Positions 52,712 through 64,000 of a stretch of 64,000 nt of DNA are shown piece after piece. Position numbers and translations under genes: made by a program. The number at the start of each line of letters is the position of its first letter. Within the stretch, counting starts at the first letter, position 1. The DNA comes from Pseudocercospora fijiensis CIRAD86 (lineage: Eukaryota; Ascomycota; Dothideomycetes; Mycosphaerellales; Mycosphaerellaceae): contig NW_006921533.1 in NCBI RefSeq assembly GCF_000340215.1, positions 3,274,273-3,338,272 on the forward strand. Direction: 5' to 3'. The notes beneath the pieces are model-generated. The model did no database searches and was not told the origin of the DNA. It saw only the letters and a program-made list of their open reading frames with translations.

Positions 52712-54104
52712 CTATATCCTTGTCCCGGCTTGGCTCCGGCTTTGGTAGGGAGTCGGTTCATGCTTTGATCGAGCACCACCGTCGTTGAACCCAGGAACAT
52801 CTTTCAGGTCTAATAACGGATTAGGATGAGCATCGATACCCTCCAGTCTCACACCAGGCCTCCATCGCCATTTATCCGCCGTCTCTGCGTCGAGCTTCCC
52901 CTCAAGCATGTCCACCACGTACTTCCCAATGACTGGCATGAACTTGAAACCATGAGCAGACCCGCCAACAGCTAGTCTTAAGCCTGGATGAGAGGGATGT
53001 GCTCCTATCCGAAAGTGATAGTCTGCCATGTCAGCATCCCAACAGATCCGAGTTTCAACCCAAGAACGGTCCGCCAGAGCAGGGCAAAACTCCTTGAGCC
53101 ACTTCCGCAATTGATCCTCGATGGGCTTTGGGATGGTGTCCTCTGGATGATCTGATCGATAGCGCGGCAATGATACACTTGGGTGGTCTTTGGAGTAGTT
53201 CATAACGAAGTGAACAGCCCCGACCTTGACGAGGCCGTCTTCTTGCGGAGGAAAGAGAATTCCTGAACACATTAGGGTTGAACATAACCTGAAAGCTCAC
53301 AGCCTGCACTCACCTCCTTCAAGGTGGTCCACCACAGGCGTTGACCGATAGGTGTCCATTTCTTCGGCACAAAGCTGTATATGCCCCACTGTGTGGCCTT
53401 TGGCGACCAATTGAGCTTTCATATCCAGTAAACTTGCGGCCGCAGCACCAGCAGCGAGGATGATCTCATCTGCAAAATATGCAGTGCCATCGGCAATTTT
53501 CGCACCAATGCATCGACCTCGTTCGTCGAAAAGAAGCTGCTTCACATGACCAGCAGTACCACTGACATAGAGGACGCCAGCCTGCTATGCTGCAAGTTGA
53601 AGCCTGCAACAGCCATCCGATACAAGGCTTCGCGGGCATTTGCCCAGCCTGCTGAGGAATTCCAATACGTTCGCCAGCCTTTCATGTCGCCATCGTACGC
53701 CGGAAATCTTCGTCGAACCTCGTCATTGGTCAAATGCTGTGCTTGCTCAAATCCGCGTTCGGCAGCAGTCTTTATGGAACCTTCAATGAAACGTAGACTT
53801 CTCTGACCAGCAGCCATAAGCCAGCCGGATCTATGGTATAGCCCTGCAAAAAGGCCCTTGGGGTCTCGCCATAATTGGATACTCTCGGTTGCAAGATCAG
53901 ATCAGCGTAAAGTCGATCAGGGTAATCAGCTCGAATAATTTTGTTGATGTCGTTTCCTGCCGCTTCTTGCGATGGTGGAGCAGAGCGATCAAGAACAGTC
54001 ACGTTTCTGTACCCTCGTTGTGATAGATGGTATGCAGTGCTTGTGCCGAAAGTTCCACCTCCCACGATAAGGACGTTGCGGCTTTTGCCGTCTTTGGTCG
54101 ACAT
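52712..54104 (-). pseudogene. FAD-dependent amine oxidase (fructosyl-amine/saccharopine oxidase type), frameshifted
   Basis: Start ATG 54104 (MSTKDGKSRNVLIVGGGTFG). The Rossmann motif GGGTFGTSTAYHL and the covalent-FAD-family segment NDINKIIRADYPDRLYADL are clear. At 53894-53903 the pentamer agatc is tandemly duplicated, shifting the frame. Deleting one copy would restore LYADLATESIQLWRDPKG. The next frame runs through YHRSGWLM, WANAREALYRM and then slips again near 53582-53590 before GTAGHVKQLLFDERG. A normal 51-bp intron (53263-53313) precedes ILFPPQEDG, and the tail GGSAHGFKFMPVIGKYVVDMLEGKLD is the family's FAD-binding C-terminus. The two indels cannot be introns. Intact enzymes oxidise glycated or secondary amino acids. 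Divergent from the permease gene, 291 bp apart. Confidence 0.8.
53894..53903. repeat. 5-bp tandem duplication causing a frameshift
   Basis: agatcagatc on the plus strand (gatctgatct on the coding strand). One copy would keep the amine-oxidase frame continuous with conserved family residues on both sides. Confidence 0.75.
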
Positions 54105-54395
54105 TGTTATTCTCGAGATGCCTTTGAAAAGTATTGCCGCGCTCCAGTTAGTCAAAAATGAGGTTAAGCTCTCTATTGCCGCTATTTGGAACATGGTAGC
54201 GCGGTCTTGCGCTCGGCCGATGGGAAGCCACCTTGCCCGGCCTGTTAGCATCGGCCAGGAGTGTTGAAGGTCGCCTGCAACTCACAGCGATAACGCGCTT
54301 CGCCGCATCAGGCGGCAATTCGAATATCTGATCGCAGTTTGAAGCTGTTATCAAATTTCCGCCGCATGTTGGCACAATAGCAATAGCCTTGCGCT

Positions 54396-56316
54396 ATGGA
54401 TATGAAACGCTCGACTATTGGGACGAAAGCAATGGCAAACAAGCCATTTAACAATCCGGTTGTCCAGCAAGTGGTCTCGCAGGAGAATGGCGAGACCAAA
54501 GAAACCACACTGGAGGACATTGAAACCAGAGACGGGGAGTACCGAAGGAGTTTCACGGCACGACACATTCATGTACGTTGACGCTATCACTCAATGGCTT
54601 GAAGATCCCTACTGACGCTGTTCTCCAGATCATATCTCTCGGTGGTCAAATAGGAGCAGGTTTGTTCATCAGCTCAGGGAAGAACTTGAGGGATGGAGGA
54701 CCAGCCACTCTCTTCCTGGCCTTTGCAACAGTGTGCACTTGCGTTTTCGCAGTCTTGAATACTGTTTCCGAGATGACCATTGCTTTTCCAACCTCTGGCA
54801 ATTACAGTGAGCAACGGCAGTGTGGCGTATCTTGCCATTGATTTTGTGACTGATCCAATTCTGCAAGTTGACTATGCCGACCGGTTTGTAGATCCGTACG
54901 TATACCGTCCGACATCTTCTTTCCGAGAGCTTTTGCTGATGAGTAGCACTTTTGACTTTCAGTGCCTTAGCATTTGCTGGAGGCTTCAGTATGTGGTTAG
55001 GGTGGACAGCGATTGTAGCCGCGGAAGCAACATTCTTTTCGGTCATCATCAATTATGTCAGTATATCAGGCATTAAGCTCATGGCAATGATTCTTGCTGA
55101 CCTTGCCTCAGTGGGCTGAGAACCGCGTGAATGAAGCTGTATGGTATACTGTCTTCCTGGTGATAATGCTCGTTATCTTCGCGCTTCCGAACACGGTCTT
55201 TGCTTGGTTCGAATATGCGACGAGCATCATGAAGGTGTTGGCACTTTTCGTATTCATCCTAGCTGGATTCGCAATGGTCCTCGGCGCCGGACCAAATGGC
55301 TACGTGCACCATGGCGAGACGTGGTCGAACGGCTTGGCCTTCAGGAATGGCTTCAAGGGATACAGCAATTCTGTTCTTCTGTTCTTCTTGCAGTTCTCGC
55401 TATCGGAGACAACACCTTTACTGGATTTCTTGCAGGAGAAGCTAAGACCCCAAGGTTCTCGATAGCGCATGCCGTCATACTTATCCCAATCCGCGTGACA
55501 GTCCTCTATCTGCTCTCAATGCTGTTCATTGGATTGCTAGTACCGGCAACAGATCAGCGACTTCTTGGTGGATCCGGCAGTGCGGCTTCGCCGTTTGTCA
55601 TCGCCTTAGCTGAGGCCGGTATGCCTGGGCTCCCAGAATTGTTAAATGTGGTTATCATGTTCGCAGTAGCTGCCATCGGAGCCGAGTCGGTCTTCGTTGC
55701 GTCGCGAATCCTTCGGGCAATGAGCCACCAGCGGCTTATACCCGCGTGGGTAGCTCACGTTGATCGTAAAGGTCGACCAAGATGGGCACTTCTCATCACA
55801 TACACTAGTGCCGTCGCGCTCACGTACTGCAACCTCAGCGCAGGAGGCATTACTGTGTTCAACTGGCTTGCCCAGATTGCAACAACTGGATACTTCATGG
55901 TCTGGGTAGTCATCGGAATCACTTCATTCCGCTTTCGAGCAGCATTGAAGGCGCAAGACGACCCTCTCTTCGAGCAAAGGTATGCATGGAGATGCAAATG
56001 GTGGCCAGTTCCGCCTGCGTGGCTTCTGCTCTGCTGCTCGCTATACACGGGATGCTCGTTCTACATGGCATTGTATCCCATCGGATCCGACACTCCTTCG
56101 GCATATTCTTTCTTCCAGTACATGATCGGTACCGTACTTATACTGGGGTTGGGGACCATTTACAAAGTAGTTTTCAGGACCAAGCTGAGAGATCCGGAGG
56201 GGGTAGATTTGCGAACTGGGCGGCGACTGTTGAGTGAGGAGGAGATCAAGATGCTGGACGACTACTATGGGTCGTCTAAATGGCGTCGGCTTGCTGCCTT
56301 TCTGCAGCTGTGGTAG
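54396..56316 (+). pseudogene. amino-acid permease (YAT family), 5 exons, disrupted by an 8-bp duplication
   Basis: Exons are 54396-54572, 54629-54806, 54868-54895, 54963-55056 and 55112-56316, all with GT-AG introns of 55-67 bp and consistent phases. Helix 1 begins IISLGGQIGAGLFISSG, the APC-superfamily signature. FPTSGNYIDYADRFVDPALA, FAGGFSMWLGW and WAENRVNEAVWY follow. In exon 5 gttcttct is repeated (55373-55380 and 55381-55388), so the frame shifts before AVLAIGDNTFTGFLAGEAK. Removing eight bases makes the total divisible by three (558 codons with stop), with no other stop. About 12 helices and a C-terminal KMLDDYY tail complete it. It would be a plasma-membrane amino-acid/proton symporter. 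A sequencing or assembly error is possible. Confidence 0.8.
55373..55388. repeat. 8-bp tandem duplication causing a frameshift
   Basis: gttcttct occurs twice back to back in exon 5 of the permease. The family sequence on either side is continuous only if one copy is ignored. Confidence 0.8.
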
Positions 56317-57232
56317 AGCAAATCGGCCAATAAATGAGTGTCACACAACTGTAGAAAGGAAAGCCTACGTGAGGACGTGAGTAACAGTTGTGGCCAGCCC
56401 AACATCGGAGAGAAGTCCGGGAGCTCTCAATTGGTTGTGGCTAGTCTCCTAGTGTCAAGTCTCCATTCACCTACAACAGCCAACGTCGGTCAATACAGCT
56501 TCGTCTTATGAACCATCATCGTGCAGCAATATCCCACCAAAGGTCAGAGCTTGAAGAATAGGTCATGTGTAGGGCGTGCGAAGGAGAGCATGGCCTGGCT
56601 CTCAAGTGAGTCGCAAAAGGAGGCTTGGACAGCGTTCTCCATGGCGTGCGCAAAGGGGAACGGAGACCAATCCAGATGTACACTTTCCCTGTTCTCTGGC
56701 TGTCGCTCTCCTCAAAAGAAGGAACACATACAGAAGCGGCCATCGAACGTCAAGAATCACGCGGGTGGTGCGTGAAGAGGGTGCGGTGCGGCGGATTCTC
56801 AGTCGAGGATCAGCACTCCATGCGTCGGCATGGCCTAAGTTGAGGCCGCTCGATGAGTCCGCGATGAATGCTGCTTGGCGGCCTCTGAACACTGTTACGA
56901 AGCTACGAAGGCTAATGTGCTACCTCACACGCAGCAACTTGGTTCTGCAGTCAGCCCCGATTACCCCACCAAGCCGGTGAGACTCATCTTTCAAGAACTC
57001 AAGATATTGGAAGTTGTCCTCACCGGCTTGCTTGTTGCCGGCCTCGCGTTAGGGAGAACCGCCATCTAGCAGTCGCAGATTCCGTCCGGCGCCGCCGAGT
57101 CTGTGACAGCTCTGACACCTTGTCAGAATGCTTTGGATGAACACGACAAGGTCTCACCTCGAGGCGGCCCTCACCGGCCGAATCTTCGCTCACTCGCCAC
57201 CCTGAGGCCTGAGGTGGCGCACTCATCTCCAC
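56317..57232. other. spacer, no gene supported
   Basis: 3' region of the permease gene. Overlapping Arg/Ser-rich frames on both strands look like chance reading. Confidence 0.4.
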
Positions 57233-57990
57233 TCACATGATTAAGACAATGCGGTCCTCTATTGGTGAGCGATCGAAGGCATATTGAACCAAGTGGAACC
57301 AGCAAGACCACCGCCATCCTGCCTCCTCAGTTCTCGACGGCATCCAGAGGGCTTTGCCTAGCTCGTAGAAGTGATAATGACAGCGATGCATTCGGTGCCG
57401 CCGTAACTGGCTCAAATGCAGGCTACGAATGGATTCTCGGGATCGTCGACAGACGGAAGACTTTATTTCGACCAATGTCGTTGACTTGCTTGATGCACCG
57501 CCTGGCTCTTCTTGACCTCGACGTAGCTGCGAAGTGAGCAGACAACTTCGATCCGAGCAATTCGTTATGAGCCAAGAGGCAATGCTAGCAAGATGAGGCA
57601 ACAAGAAACCAGGGCCGAGTTTGAGAATGGCATATAAAGAGGCCTTAATCATTTCCAGTGTCTTCATACTCCAAACCGCCAAGCAAGTGTCTGAGTATGG
57701 GCCATCATCCTCACTCAATTCCACCGCAAACCACAATCTTTCCAGGACAGCTTTTTGGTACCTTCGACGAGCACTCTTCGCCTCATTGTCACCAAACAGT
57801 AGTACACCGAAGATGATAGTGTGGCAGCCAAGAGATCCTGGGAAGGACGATCCCCCGGGCAGACGCGGAAAGACTCACAAATTCGGAGGTTAGCAAGTAT
57901 GGGAATGTGGATCGAGAGCGAAATGGAAGCTAACGTAAGACCAGCCATGAGACCCTTCGCCAGGTCGCAGCGATGAGATCTCTTTCAGTT
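57233..57990 (-). other. unassigned minus-strand coding-like stretch, possibly a frameshifted gene
   Basis: Two minus frames look protein-like. One reads MAGLTLASISLSIHIPILAN (from 57948), with a good intron-like gtgagt...ccttcccag just after it. The other reads LGCHTIIFGVLLFGDNEAK (about 57850 down), then LSEDDGPYSDTCLAVWSMKT and MIKASLYAILKLGPGFLLP. Splicing at the visible sites gives an in-frame stop, so no clean model was found. It could be a relic of a membrane protein. Family not recognised. Confidence 0.3.
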
Positions 57991-58879
57991 AGAACCAGCC
58001 TTACAGTGGCGATGAGCAGTCATTAGAGAGTATGCTACTCTCTGCAACAGGAGGCTGATGATTAGGATTTTGGGGCGGGACTTGGGACGACATTGGAGTT
58101 TGGGTTAGAGGAGACGCCTCGCGGCGACAGTGATAGTTCTGATGTATTCTTTGGTACAAGGTTGGACTCATCCATGGACTCGACAAGTCTCTCGTCTTGT
58201 GATGGGGCGAGACTATTCGAGAATCCACCCCGGCTATTCGAGAATCTACGGACCTAGGGCCGCTCCGGTCTCGGTGAGACCAAATTGGTAGTAATCCACA
58301 TAGAATAATATCGCATAAAGACATGTGATGCCCTTGCTAGCTGCTTAGTAGAATAATAACGTAGGAAAGAAGAATTAAGTAAATAATAGACGTAGAATTC
58401 GACACTATAGCTAATCCTAACTATTCTAGGCATACTGCCTGCCTAGCAAATAAGGTTCTACTACCCTCGTATTAACGTATAGCTCCTGCCATACTAAATC
58501 AGTATAGCCTAAGATACCTGCTAGCGCCGTAGGTACTAGTAGAGTCCTCGGAGAGGGCGGAGGCCCCTATATAAATAAATAAGTAGATATAGGGTCCCTA
58601 TCGTACTGCCTATGCTTATAGCAGCCTACGTAGCAGTCTACGTTGTCTTTAACGCACTTGTACCTCCTATAGGCCGTTTTGTATATACAACCCTTGCGTA
58701 AAGGTTGCCGTAGTACTAGTAGCAGTAGAGGTAGAATAGGCCTTCTAGGCTTAGCCTGTCTTATCGCTTCTTGCTAGTCTATAGCCTTAGCGGCTTATTT
58801 AATAAGCTTAGGTCTAGTTGCCTTACGCCGAGTCGACCGTACAAGCCGCTTATTAATCCGCTTAAGTAGCTCTAAGATA

Positions 58880-60900
58880 CGGTAAGTAGTAGTAGCCTCG
58901 TTACTATTATAATCGCTCCTTAGTATTCGCTAGTGCTTATTAAACTAGCCGATAGTAAGAATGCCGGCTATAGACTCCTCGATTATTAGTATTTAGTATA
59001 TACAATTTAGGCTATAGACCCTTCGATAGCACTAGGTATATACTAATAGCCTATAACTATTAGACTTCCGCTTCTCGAGCTTACTATATACGAGAGCCCT
59101 TCGCTCGGCTACCTTCCGTAGAGCGAAGGTACTAATATAGCTAACAACCTCGGCATAGAGGGGGTCGTTTAAGAACACCGTTACTAGTTATATAATCTCG
59201 AGTCTAACTATTGCTTAATAGCGGTCAACCTAGTACTAGAAATAGGGCACTATCCGGTTAATAAAGCTATAGATATTATTCTTACAGGTCGTTAGCTATG
59301 CCTTAATGCTAGCGTAACAACCTTCTACTAGCGAGGTTGTTATATTGCTAAAATAGCGTATCCTGTTAATCTAGTATTTAATATAGTGCTATCGGTGAAT
59401 CTACTATATATTAGCTATATAACTAGCTAGTATTTGCTAGTCCTTATTGTCCGAGTAGTCTCGTATAGGCTCACCTTTACTAGCGGCAATCTTGCCGCTC
59501 TCGAGGGCCTTCGAGTTAGTTGCAAACGACTCAACCGACGGCGAGTTAATAGCCTTGTTAAATAGGTCTATAAAGTCCTATATAGCTACACTTAATAGCC
59601 TCCGCCTTATCGATAGATTAGGTAGCCTAGTACTAAGGAAGGCCTTCGTATTAGCCTCTACTACGCGTCTAATATACTAGCGGCAGAGCTATATATACAA
59701 ATAAGTCTAGTCGCTTGCTAGTGCCTTAATTAGTGCCTTGTTATAGTTATAGATTATAAGCCGTAGCTCTTCTATACCGTATTCTAATAGCAACTCCTAT
59801 ATACAGCTAATAGCTATAGAATACTGTTTAGTTACCTGTCTAGGCATAAATATAAGCGCTAAAGGGAAGGTTTGGTTAAACTGATTAAGTAAGGCGATTA
59901 TAAGCAATAGCAAGCCGTATTCGTTAGTTTTATAGGTACAATCTATAACTATAATATCCGGACAGTTCTTATAGATATTGATTATCTTAGGGTACGAGAA
60001 ATACAGCTATTCTAGCCGTTGCTTACTACTTAGTCTAGTGCTAATACCCTTCTGTACGAAGTAGTTCTATTATAGGAGGTCCTCGATCGTCTTATCGACT
60101 ACTAACTTGCTAGCAAGTCGCAACTTCTTAGCCTTTTGCTAGGTATTTAAGATGTCTCGTAAAGTGGCGGGTACGATAGGCGATTGCTAGTCTCTACTAC
60201 TACTAAAACGGAGCTTAATAGCGGCCTTAATCTGTCGATTAGTAACGCCTATAGACCTTAACTGCAATATAGCCTTAACAATCTCTATCGTACGAGCTCG
60301 GCGGCGGTAATTAGCTAGCGCTATTAGATAGACTACTAGATAGTTATAGTTAGAGCTATTAAATATAAGAGACTAGGTACTATTATTAGGGTCCTTCTAG
60401 TCGTCCGTAGTAAGGGCTATAGACTAAGGGCAATTATACTTCTTTAAACGGCCTTTACGAGTCTTAGTAGTAGGATAAAGAAGCCTTCTCTCGTTACGCT
60501 TCTTCCTTACCGTCTCGCGTAATACCGGTATTAAATACTTAGTATAGCGCAGTAAGAAGGTCTAGTAAGTATAGTCCTTATTGCGCTTATAGCCGGTCCT
60601 TCTAAGCTTAAACCCCTTCTCTAGTACGAATATGTCTATATAGTCCTCGGCTGCTATAATACTATTAAATACCTAGTTTTCGGGGTTCTCGATAGTTGCG
60701 TACGATCTAGGTTTATAAGCCTCTGCCTCTAACTCGGACTAGTTACTATATTTGTCGTTGTTGCTAAAGTTATAGGCTAGTTATTAAGGAGACTCGATTT
60801 CTACCGAAGGAGGGCGTTGTTCTTACTAACTAACCCCGCCTTCGCCGTTATTACTATCGCTACTACTACTACTACTACTACTACTACTAACTTTAACTTC
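58880..60900 (-). pseudogene. MULE (Mutator-like) DNA transposase relic
   Basis: On minus at 59966-59911 the reading is NCPDIIVIDCTYKTNEYGL. DCTYKTN around the first catalytic Asp is a hallmark of MULE transposases. Continuing downstream it reads LLLIIALLNQFNQTF, FMPRQVTKQYSIA and a YNYNKALIKAL block, where the family has the second Asp (TDRE/K-ALI). Then comes a region rich in L-C-x-x-Y that corresponds to the LLCxWH segment with W and H lost to RIP. The N-terminal part has Ser/Thr-rich low complexity (see the microsatellite). Stops of RIP type occur throughout. Terminal inverted repeats and target duplications were not identified. Confidence 0.65.
60851..60889. repeat. (ACT/CTA)n trinucleotide microsatellite
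   Basis: About 11 near-perfect units (tactactactactac). On the transposase strand they encode a Ser/Ser-Thr run. Confidence 0.8.
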
Positions 60901-61279
60901 TTCTTCTTCTTTACTATTCTATTTACTACCCTTACTACTTAGTAGCCTCTACCTCTTACTAGGTATAGCATATAGTATAAAGCGGATCGCTTTATGCTAA
61001 AGGACGGAAGCTAAAACTACTACCACCACTAGCAGTAATAGTATAGGCCACCGAGGGTAACATAACCTATAGCAATATAGGCAGCTACGTTTAGCATAAT
61101 AGGATGACAAGACGGTTGCTTAGGCTAGTAACTAGAGCCCTGCAATATAGGCATTGTAGAAGTGTAACCTAAATAATGTACTATACGAGGTTAGTGCTCT
61201 ATCTACAATACAGAAGGAGGCCTCTTATATAGGCTTAAAACTCAGCCTAGGTATGTAGGGCCGGTTACTAGCTAATATC

Positions 61280-64000
61280 CCTCCCTTTCTTCGTATCTAA
61301 CTAGACACGCTTTACATTATGCGCTTAAAACAAACAGTTATATAGTAACCTTAGGCATCTTAGCTAAGGCTATCTTTTAGAGACTCCGCAATAACACCCC
61401 CGGGGTAGTATTGTTCCTAGATTCTATTAATATGCAAAAACAACTTCCTAAGTATCTAATCCACTACGCTAACTTACTACTGCTTTAATGCACCGTAATC
61501 CTTACTAGCAATAACCTTATCTGCTAGTCGGCTCTCGAAATCTCCTCTGTATACGTTGAAGCTATTAGCACCGAAGTACTGTCCCTCGTAGAAAGCTTAA
61601 TTAACGAGGAGGTTAACAGCCTTTTCCGTCGTAGCATTCTCCTAATTGTGCAGATATTCCTTAAGTCCCTCGTTATTAAGCTAGAGGATCTGTTTAACTT
61701 CGTTCTAAACAACGTAACTTAACTAAGGAATCCTACTAACTAGAGCGTCGGAGATGCAGCCGAGGCCTTCGACTAAGATCGCCGTAGGGAAAGCGAATAG
61801 CACAAAGGAGTTAGAGGCCGGGAGGGCGGTTAGATTGCGGTACGCTTTAGCAACCTAGGAGACTGTCAAGTTCTCGTAACCCTTAACCTTAGTGCCGTTA
61901 ATAACGCGAGAGTAGCCTAGGTTAATTAATATGCGGTTGCTCTTAGTCTTTAGATTACTATATAGCAGGTATAGCATCTAAATAGAGACTTCGCATTCCT
62001 TTAGAGGGTTAAGGATCTATTCCGCTTTGCGCCCCTTACTATTAGGCTAACTATCGAATATATAGTCGAGGTCGTCGTCGGTAAGGTGCTTATTAGTAAG
62101 CTTGCCGATCTTGCTTAGTAGGACTAGGCTACGAGCCTTAAGCTTCTTAACCTAGTTCGCAAAGACCTCGGGCTAATGCATACCTTCGACAATAGTAGAG
62201 CAGCTAGTCTTATCCTTAGACATAAGGCAGACCTTAATACGTAGGTAACTAGCTCCCTCGCTAGCTGCGAGCTTAACTATATCTTGTCCGAGACGAGCAG
62301 ACTCCTTAGAAGGACAGTTTTTATAAGTACCGCCAACCTTAAAGAACTTAGTAGGCTTAGGGACAGAGATAAGCTTGTATATGTAATTAGGTCGAAGGGC
62401 GATAGCTAAGAGCTATAGGGCAGGGTACTAGCGGACGATTTGGTTGCTTATACTATAAGTTTAAAGGGCATTACGGCCTTCTTGCTTAGACTTAGGCATC
62501 GCACGCATATGCTAAAGGTATATTTCAAACTCCTCCTATATTAGGTCGATAAGGAAAGGAAGATGTGCTCTACGAGGCTCTTATAACTAACTAAAGACCT
62601 AAGGGAAGATAGCATTGCTAGTCTAGCGAAAGCGGTCGAAGGAGGTGCCTTAGCTAAGGATGCCGGTAACGAACTTACTCTAGCGATCCGTTAGCGTAAG
62701 GGCGCGAGTGATAGTACTAGTAGGGTTGAACGCGTAGAGTCCTAGAGATATCGGGGCGGCAACAGGGCGTCTAGGAAACTAGTTAGCATAGGCCTAATTA
62801 GCCTTAAGGGCAGCGAAGGCGTCTTAATTAGGAACCTCGCGACTAATCTTTAATAGGCGACCGACGAGGACACTCGCCTTAGTACTAGTATAGAGACTAT
62901 AGACCTTAGCGGCCTTCTTAATATAGTTAGCATATATAGAGAACGGCTCTTCTCCTAGCTTGCTAAGGTCGTCGAGCTATTAATAGATAGAGAGGGCGGT
63001 AGGAGCTTCGCCTATTGCGGCTTTAGGAACTATATCGATGTCGGTAATAAGGTACGCGATAGAGTCGCCCTTATAAGAACTACAAATATTCTTAGTTAAT
63101 AGGATCGGCGAGAGGCCTCTATTTCTACGCTCGCTAAAGGAGCCTTCGGAGGAGACATCCTCTAGTAGTATATCTAGTATATTAACATCCGAGTTACTAT
63201 AGTTAGTACTATAGTTAGTACTATAGTCGGTACTAGAAGGAGTGCTATACTTCTTAGTAGCCTTACGGAGGGCCTAGCGAGTATACAATACCTTCTTGCG
63301 CGCTACTTCGGCCTTAGCGCGCTCGTCTTGAACTTCTTAAGGGACCTTACGGTTGCAGGTCGAGCGACGATCTTTAGCCTGTATTTCTATAGCGAGCGCA
63401 AGACTAGTAGCCGTATCGGCCTCGGTTTCTAGGCGAAGAGCCTTACGTTTAAGGACATTAACGATAGGAGCCTCTTAACCCTTAACGATAAAGCCTATAC
63501 TATTAATACGATAGCCCTTCTCTTTTAGTAGATCCTTAGTTGTCTATACGTTGAGATCGACCTAGACAATCGCATCGTAGTGCTTCTTCTAGTAGGCTAT
63601 CGTAAAGTCGTTAAGCGTAAAGGACAAGTTAAGTAGCTGCTTGCCTACCTTCTTGCTAGCGGTAGATACGCGATAGATTATAGTGCGGGAAAGATACTCG
63701 GCGCCTTAACGACGGACCTTATACTTATTAACGAACGAAGAGACCTGCTTAGCACGCTCTTATCTACCGTAGGCGAAGTTAATAAGGCTCTTAGGAAGAC
63801 TGCTTAGTCCTCCTTAGTGTTCGAAGGCCTAGTCGAGGGTCTTAAAGCGTAAGCGAATCTAGGTGCTAGCTATCTCGAGGCTATAGACGATAGGAAAGGC
63901 TTGTTCGATATCTATATCGTTAAGAACCTCGCGCTTAAAGATACGCTTACCGATAGACTAACGCAAGTTGTTTATACCGTACGTAACTAAGACAGCAGCC
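61280..64000 (-). pseudogene. unassigned RIP-degraded reading frame, at least 2.4 kb
   Basis: One minus frame (first codon bases at positions divisible by three, checked at 63999, 62334 and 61770) stays protein-like for more than 2.4 kb if TAG/TAA are read as RIP-altered CAG, CAA or TGG. Characteristic peptides are KKVGKQLLNLSFTLNDF (about 63.6 kb), PVAAPISLGLYAFNPTS (about 62.7 kb), FKVGGTYKNCPSKESARL (about 62.3 kb), SKIGKLTNKHLTDDDL and LVEGLGCISDAL (about 61.8 kb). No reverse transcriptase, integrase, DDE or recombinase motif was recognised. It may be a gag-like or accessory protein of a transposon whose other parts lie to the right. The open end is at the window edge. Confidence 0.45.

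Larger units (their letters stand above)
58330..64000. mobile_element. second RIP-degraded transposon block (continues past the window)
   Basis: From about 58330 the sequence switches abruptly to TA-rich, CA/TG-poor DNA full of TAG/TAA in every frame, like the two retrotransposon blocks. It holds a MULE transposase relic and a separate long degraded reading frame. Element ends were not found; the right end lies beyond 64000. Confidence 0.75.

Noticed and set aside
55357..55400. A tiny intron spanning the 8-bp duplication in the permease
   Set aside because: Possible GT...AG pairs are under 20 bp, far below the 50-bp introns of this genome; duplication is the simpler reading.
60851..60889. 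CRISPR-like short repeats
   Set aside because: It is a trinucleotide microsatellite with no spacers; no CRISPR-type array was seen anywhere in this eukaryotic sequence.

Overview
The window is nuclear DNA of a filamentous ascomycete (Pezizomycotina). A Dothideomycete such as a Mycosphaerella relative is my guess, not proof. Evidence: 50-67 bp GT-AG introns with CTRAC-like branch sites, secreted proteins with Kex2 sites, fungal-type Vps38, Pms1, Pex11, UBE2J-type E2 and YAT permease genes, and transposons degraded by RIP (C-to-T/G-to-A mutation that turns CAG, CAA and TGG codons into stops).

Layout. 1-11.1 kb: accessory gene belt. It holds the 3' end of a GPI-anchored protein gene, relics of a carboxylesterase, a sugar transporter and a short-chain dehydrogenase, an intact RING membrane protein gene, a disordered RE/RD-rich protein gene and a large secreted protein gene with a duplicated domain. 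11.9-20.4 kb: a palindromic foldback element split by a complete minus-strand Ty3/Gypsy retrotransposon (196-bp LTRs, 5-bp target duplication, tRNA primer site). 20.4-22.4 kb: a small gene island with a two-exon, six-cysteine secreted protein gene (effector-like). 22.4-28.9 kb: a complete plus-strand Ty1/Copia retrotransposon (170-bp LTRs, 5-bp target duplication). 29.2-54.1 kb: gene-rich core with Vps38/UVRAG, an MFS transporter, two intron-containing tRNA-like genes, Pex11-like and UBE2J-like genes (divergent), a Cys-based phosphatase, a Ser/Tyr-rich protein, a RING E3-like gene, PMS1 and a mitochondrial rhodanese (divergent), and a tail-anchored protein. 52.7-56.3 kb: a divergent FAD amine oxidase/amino-acid permease pair, both frameshifted by short perfect tandem duplications. 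58.3-64 kb: a second RIP-degraded block with a MULE transposase relic and a long unassigned reading frame that runs off the window.

How it fits together. The housekeeping core covers membrane traffic and autophagy, ER ubiquitination, peroxisome division, mismatch repair and sulfur transfer. It is bounded by repeat-rich compartments whose edges carry secreted-protein genes and decaying metabolic genes, the two-speed pattern of many plant-associated fungi. LTR pairs differ only by transitions, so the retroelements look recent, with RIP supplying nearly all visible divergence. Exon joins were worked out by reading frame and splice consensus. Transposon domain limits are approximate because RIP stops interrupt every frame.
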